Assembly: GCA_903844135.1 (NCBI GenBank)
Contig: CAIMSN010000102.1
Span: 1 to 64,000, forward strand
Length of the DNA: 64,000 nucleotides
Reading direction: 5' to 3'
Source: an uncultured Rhodospirillales bacterium
Lineage (GTDB): Bacteria; Pseudomonadota; Alphaproteobacteria; Acetobacterales; Acetobacteraceae
The notes under the pieces were generated by a model that worked only from the letters and a program-made list of their open reading frames with translations, was not told where the DNA came from and searched no databases. Positions 62,550-64,000 of this stretch are shown here, in pieces; the stretch's first letter is position 1; each line of letters starts with the position of its first letter. The position numbers and the translations under genes are program-made.

Positions 62550-62957
62550 ATGAGTCAGCAGCAGAATATTGCGATCGCCCAGACGCTTCTCGAAGGCATC
62601 GGCGGGGGCAAGGATCCCGCCGAGATCGCAGCGCCTTTTGCTGAGGATCTGATCTTCGAGATCCAGGGCGACGACGGGGTGCTTCCCTGGGTCGGCAAGA
62701 AGAACGGGCGCCAAGCGGTGGCCGACTTCATCCGCGAGATCCGCGTGCTCACAGAGCCGGTGAGCTTCGACGTAGAGGACATCCTGTCCAGCGACACCCG
62801 GGCCGCGATCGTCGGCAAGCTCGAAACCCGGATCAAGGCGACGGACCGCATCACGGCTACTCAATTTGCGATCATTCTGACCGTCCAGGACGGCGTCGTG
62901 ACCCGCTTCCAGATGCTGGAGGACAGCTTCGATGTCTCCAAGGCGGCGCGGGCCTGA
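62550..62957 (+). CDS. SnoaL-like / NTF2-fold protein
   Basis: 135-aa single-domain NTF2-like protein. AQTLLEGIGGGKDPAEIAAP and LIFEIQGDDGVLPWVGKKNG, then FIREIRVLTEPVSFDVEDIL, are typical of the SnoaL_2 group (small isomerases/hydrolases or ligand-binding proteins). It is 35 bp after the SDR gene. Its exact reaction cannot be assigned. Confidence 0.85.
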   Translation: MSQQQNIAIAQTLLEGIGGGKDPAEIAAPFAEDLIFEIQGDDGVLPWVGKKNGRQAVADFIREIRVLTEPVSFDVEDILSSDTRAAIVGKLETRIKATDRITATQFAIILTVQDGVVTRFQMLEDSFDVSKAARA

Positions 62958-62988
62958 CGGGACGGGGATAGACCCAGAGGAGGACGCA

Positions 62989-63852
62989 ATGGGCAATCAA
63001 CGCAGGATCATGTGGAACGGCACGGTGCGCGCGCTTCCGCTGAAGGAGCAGATCAGGGCCACGGCCCTCGCGGGATGTGAGACCCTGACTGTCACGCCCT
63101 CAGACTATGTGAAGTGGCTCTCCACCTCCGTTTCGACGCACGACATCAGGTCGATGGCGGCGGACGCAGGGATTCGGATCACGCATCTCGATCCGTTCGT
63201 CCGCTGGGTCGAGAAATGGAAACCAGACATACCGGAGAAGGATTTTCCGACCGACCCGATCGCGTTCGACGCCGACGACTTCTTCCGCATGGCGGCGGCG
63301 CTCAAGGTGGAGTCGTTCACCGCATGGGCCGGCTTCCCCGCCGGCCGTTACGAACTGCCGCAGCTGATCGACGCTTTCGGTGCGCTGTGCAAGCGGGCCG
63401 CGGTCGAGGGTCTTCGCTGCGACCTCGAGTTCATCCCGGTGTTCGGCATCCCGGACCTGCGGACCGGGTGGACGATCGTCGCGGGTGCCGGCGCCGCGAA
63501 TAGCGGCATCGTACTCGACATGTGGCATTACATGCGGGGCGGTCGCGACGATACGCTCCTGGCGTCGATACCGGGCGATCGGATCACGGCGGTCCAGCTC
63601 TGCGATGCCACGGCCGAGGTTCCGGCGGGCATGTCGCTCGCGGAAGACGGGCTCAACAATAGGTGCGCACCCGGCGACGGCGACTTTCCGATCGGCGAGA
63701 TCGTCGAGGTGCTTCGGCGAAGCGGCGGACTCAACAACGTCGGGCTCGAGATCTTCTCTTCCAAGTTCGATGCCATGTCGGCCGACGCTATCGGCGAAGT
63801 GTCCCGGAACGTGCTCGACGACGTGCTCGGGGGCGATTCCGCGAGGTCGTGA
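62989..63852 (+). CDS. Sugar phosphate isomerase/epimerase family TIM-barrel protein
   Basis: 287-aa AP-endonuclease-2-like TIM barrel. AGGAGG ribosome site before MGNQRRIMWNGTV. Metal-site residues are likely in CDLEFIPV (Glu), GIVLDMWHYMRGG (Asp/His) and the late VGLEIFSSKFD (Glu). It belongs with the SDR and SnoaL genes as a small-molecule conversion unit. A sugar or inositol-type ketone is a reasonable substrate guess. Confidence 0.87.
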   Translation: MGNQRRIMWNGTVRALPLKEQIRATALAGCETLTVTPSDYVKWLSTSVSTHDIRSMAADAGIRITHLDPFVRWVEKWKPDIPEKDFPTDPIAFDADDFFRMAAALKVESFTAWAGFPAGRYELPQLIDAFGALCKRAAVEGLRCDLEFIPVFGIPDLRTGWTIVAGAGAANSGIVLDMWHYMRGGRDDTLLASIPGDRITAVQLCDATAEVPAGMSLAEDGLNNRCAPGDGDFPIGEIVEVLRRSGGLNNVGLEIFSSKFDAMSADAIGEVSRNVLDDVLGGDSARS

Positions 63853-63903
63853 CGACCGGATGTGCCCGCCGCGTGAAGCGAATGATGCGAAGGAACAGAG
63901 ACC

Positions 63904-64000
63904 GTGCTCGATCAAGCCAATTGGAATGACCCGACCGGACGCGCCGAACAGCGTCTGTCAACCGGTGGTCTGCCGGCCCTAGCGGATCTTATCCGGCTCC
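63904..64000 (+). CDS. Start of a further gene, cut by the window end
   Basis: GTG start at 63904 preceded by AAGGA with 9-nt spacing; the frame stays open to the edge (about 32 codons, beginning MLDQANWNDPTGRAEQRL). It continues the same direction as the isomerase gene. Too short to identify. Confidence 0.5.
   Translation, partial: MLDQANWNDPTGRAEQRLSTGGLPALADLIRL

Overview
The window is chromosomal DNA from a very GC-rich alphaproteobacterium. The proteins look most like those of Acetobacteraceae/Rhodospirillales. This placement is an inference from GC content, from the family mix (acetyl-CoA synthetase, SatP-type acetate uptake, FeeM-like acyltransferase, thiamine-precursor salvage) and from the look of the proteins; it was not tested by search. 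Housekeeping anchors are rpmI-rplT, pheS-pheT, lepA, tRNA-Ala(CGC) and tRNA-Ser(GGA).

Layout. 0-4 kb: a truncated CDF metal transporter, a double-motif retropepsin-like lipoprotein, tRNA-Ala, yggT and a GT2 glycosyltransferase. 4-6.5 kb: a flavin reductase, then ABC permease and ATPase genes divergent from tenA (thiamine-pyrimidine salvage without a binding protein here). 6.5-10.7 kb: the classic divergent tesA / ybbA-ybbP block. 10.7-16.5 kb: a luciferase-like monooxygenase, a 66-aa protein with its own terminator, and an acs-MFS operon for acetate. 16.6-24.8 kb: envelope proteins, an ECF sigma/anti-sigma pair, a Nudix hydrolase, a 2-oxoadipate dioxygenase with an Lrp regulator, an ABC-F ATPase, and a YqjI/YqjH-like iron pair. 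24.8-29.3 kb: an amino-acid permease, an SDR and a secreted trehalase. 29.4-33.8 kb: a seven-gene cation/proton antiporter operon whose order matches the antiporter half of archaeal Mbh hydrogenases, not a standard Mrp operon. 33.8-37.1 kb: a membrane protein, an FkbM methyltransferase and rpmI-rplT.

37.2-40.8 kb holds the most interesting unit: a tightly overlapped three-gene operon with a FeeM/LuxI-like N-acyltransferase, an ICMT-type membrane methyltransferase and a multi-spanning PAS-GGDEF-EAL protein. It looks like a signal-synthesis/c-di-GMP module and lies between rplT and pheST. 46.7-50 kb holds a membrane-anchored Mrr-like protein followed by a DUF2075 ATPase with a nuclease-like N-terminus; both nuclease motifs look degraded.

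From tRNA-Ser (52.65 kb) to the end the DNA looks acquired. There is a recombinase-DUF2924-DUF3489 cassette, a second large serine recombinase, then two LysR-controlled sets of small-molecule oxidoreductase genes of visibly lower GC. Elsewhere, short tandem duplications at gene ends and a roughly 100-bp dispersed palindromic repeat recur through the core part.
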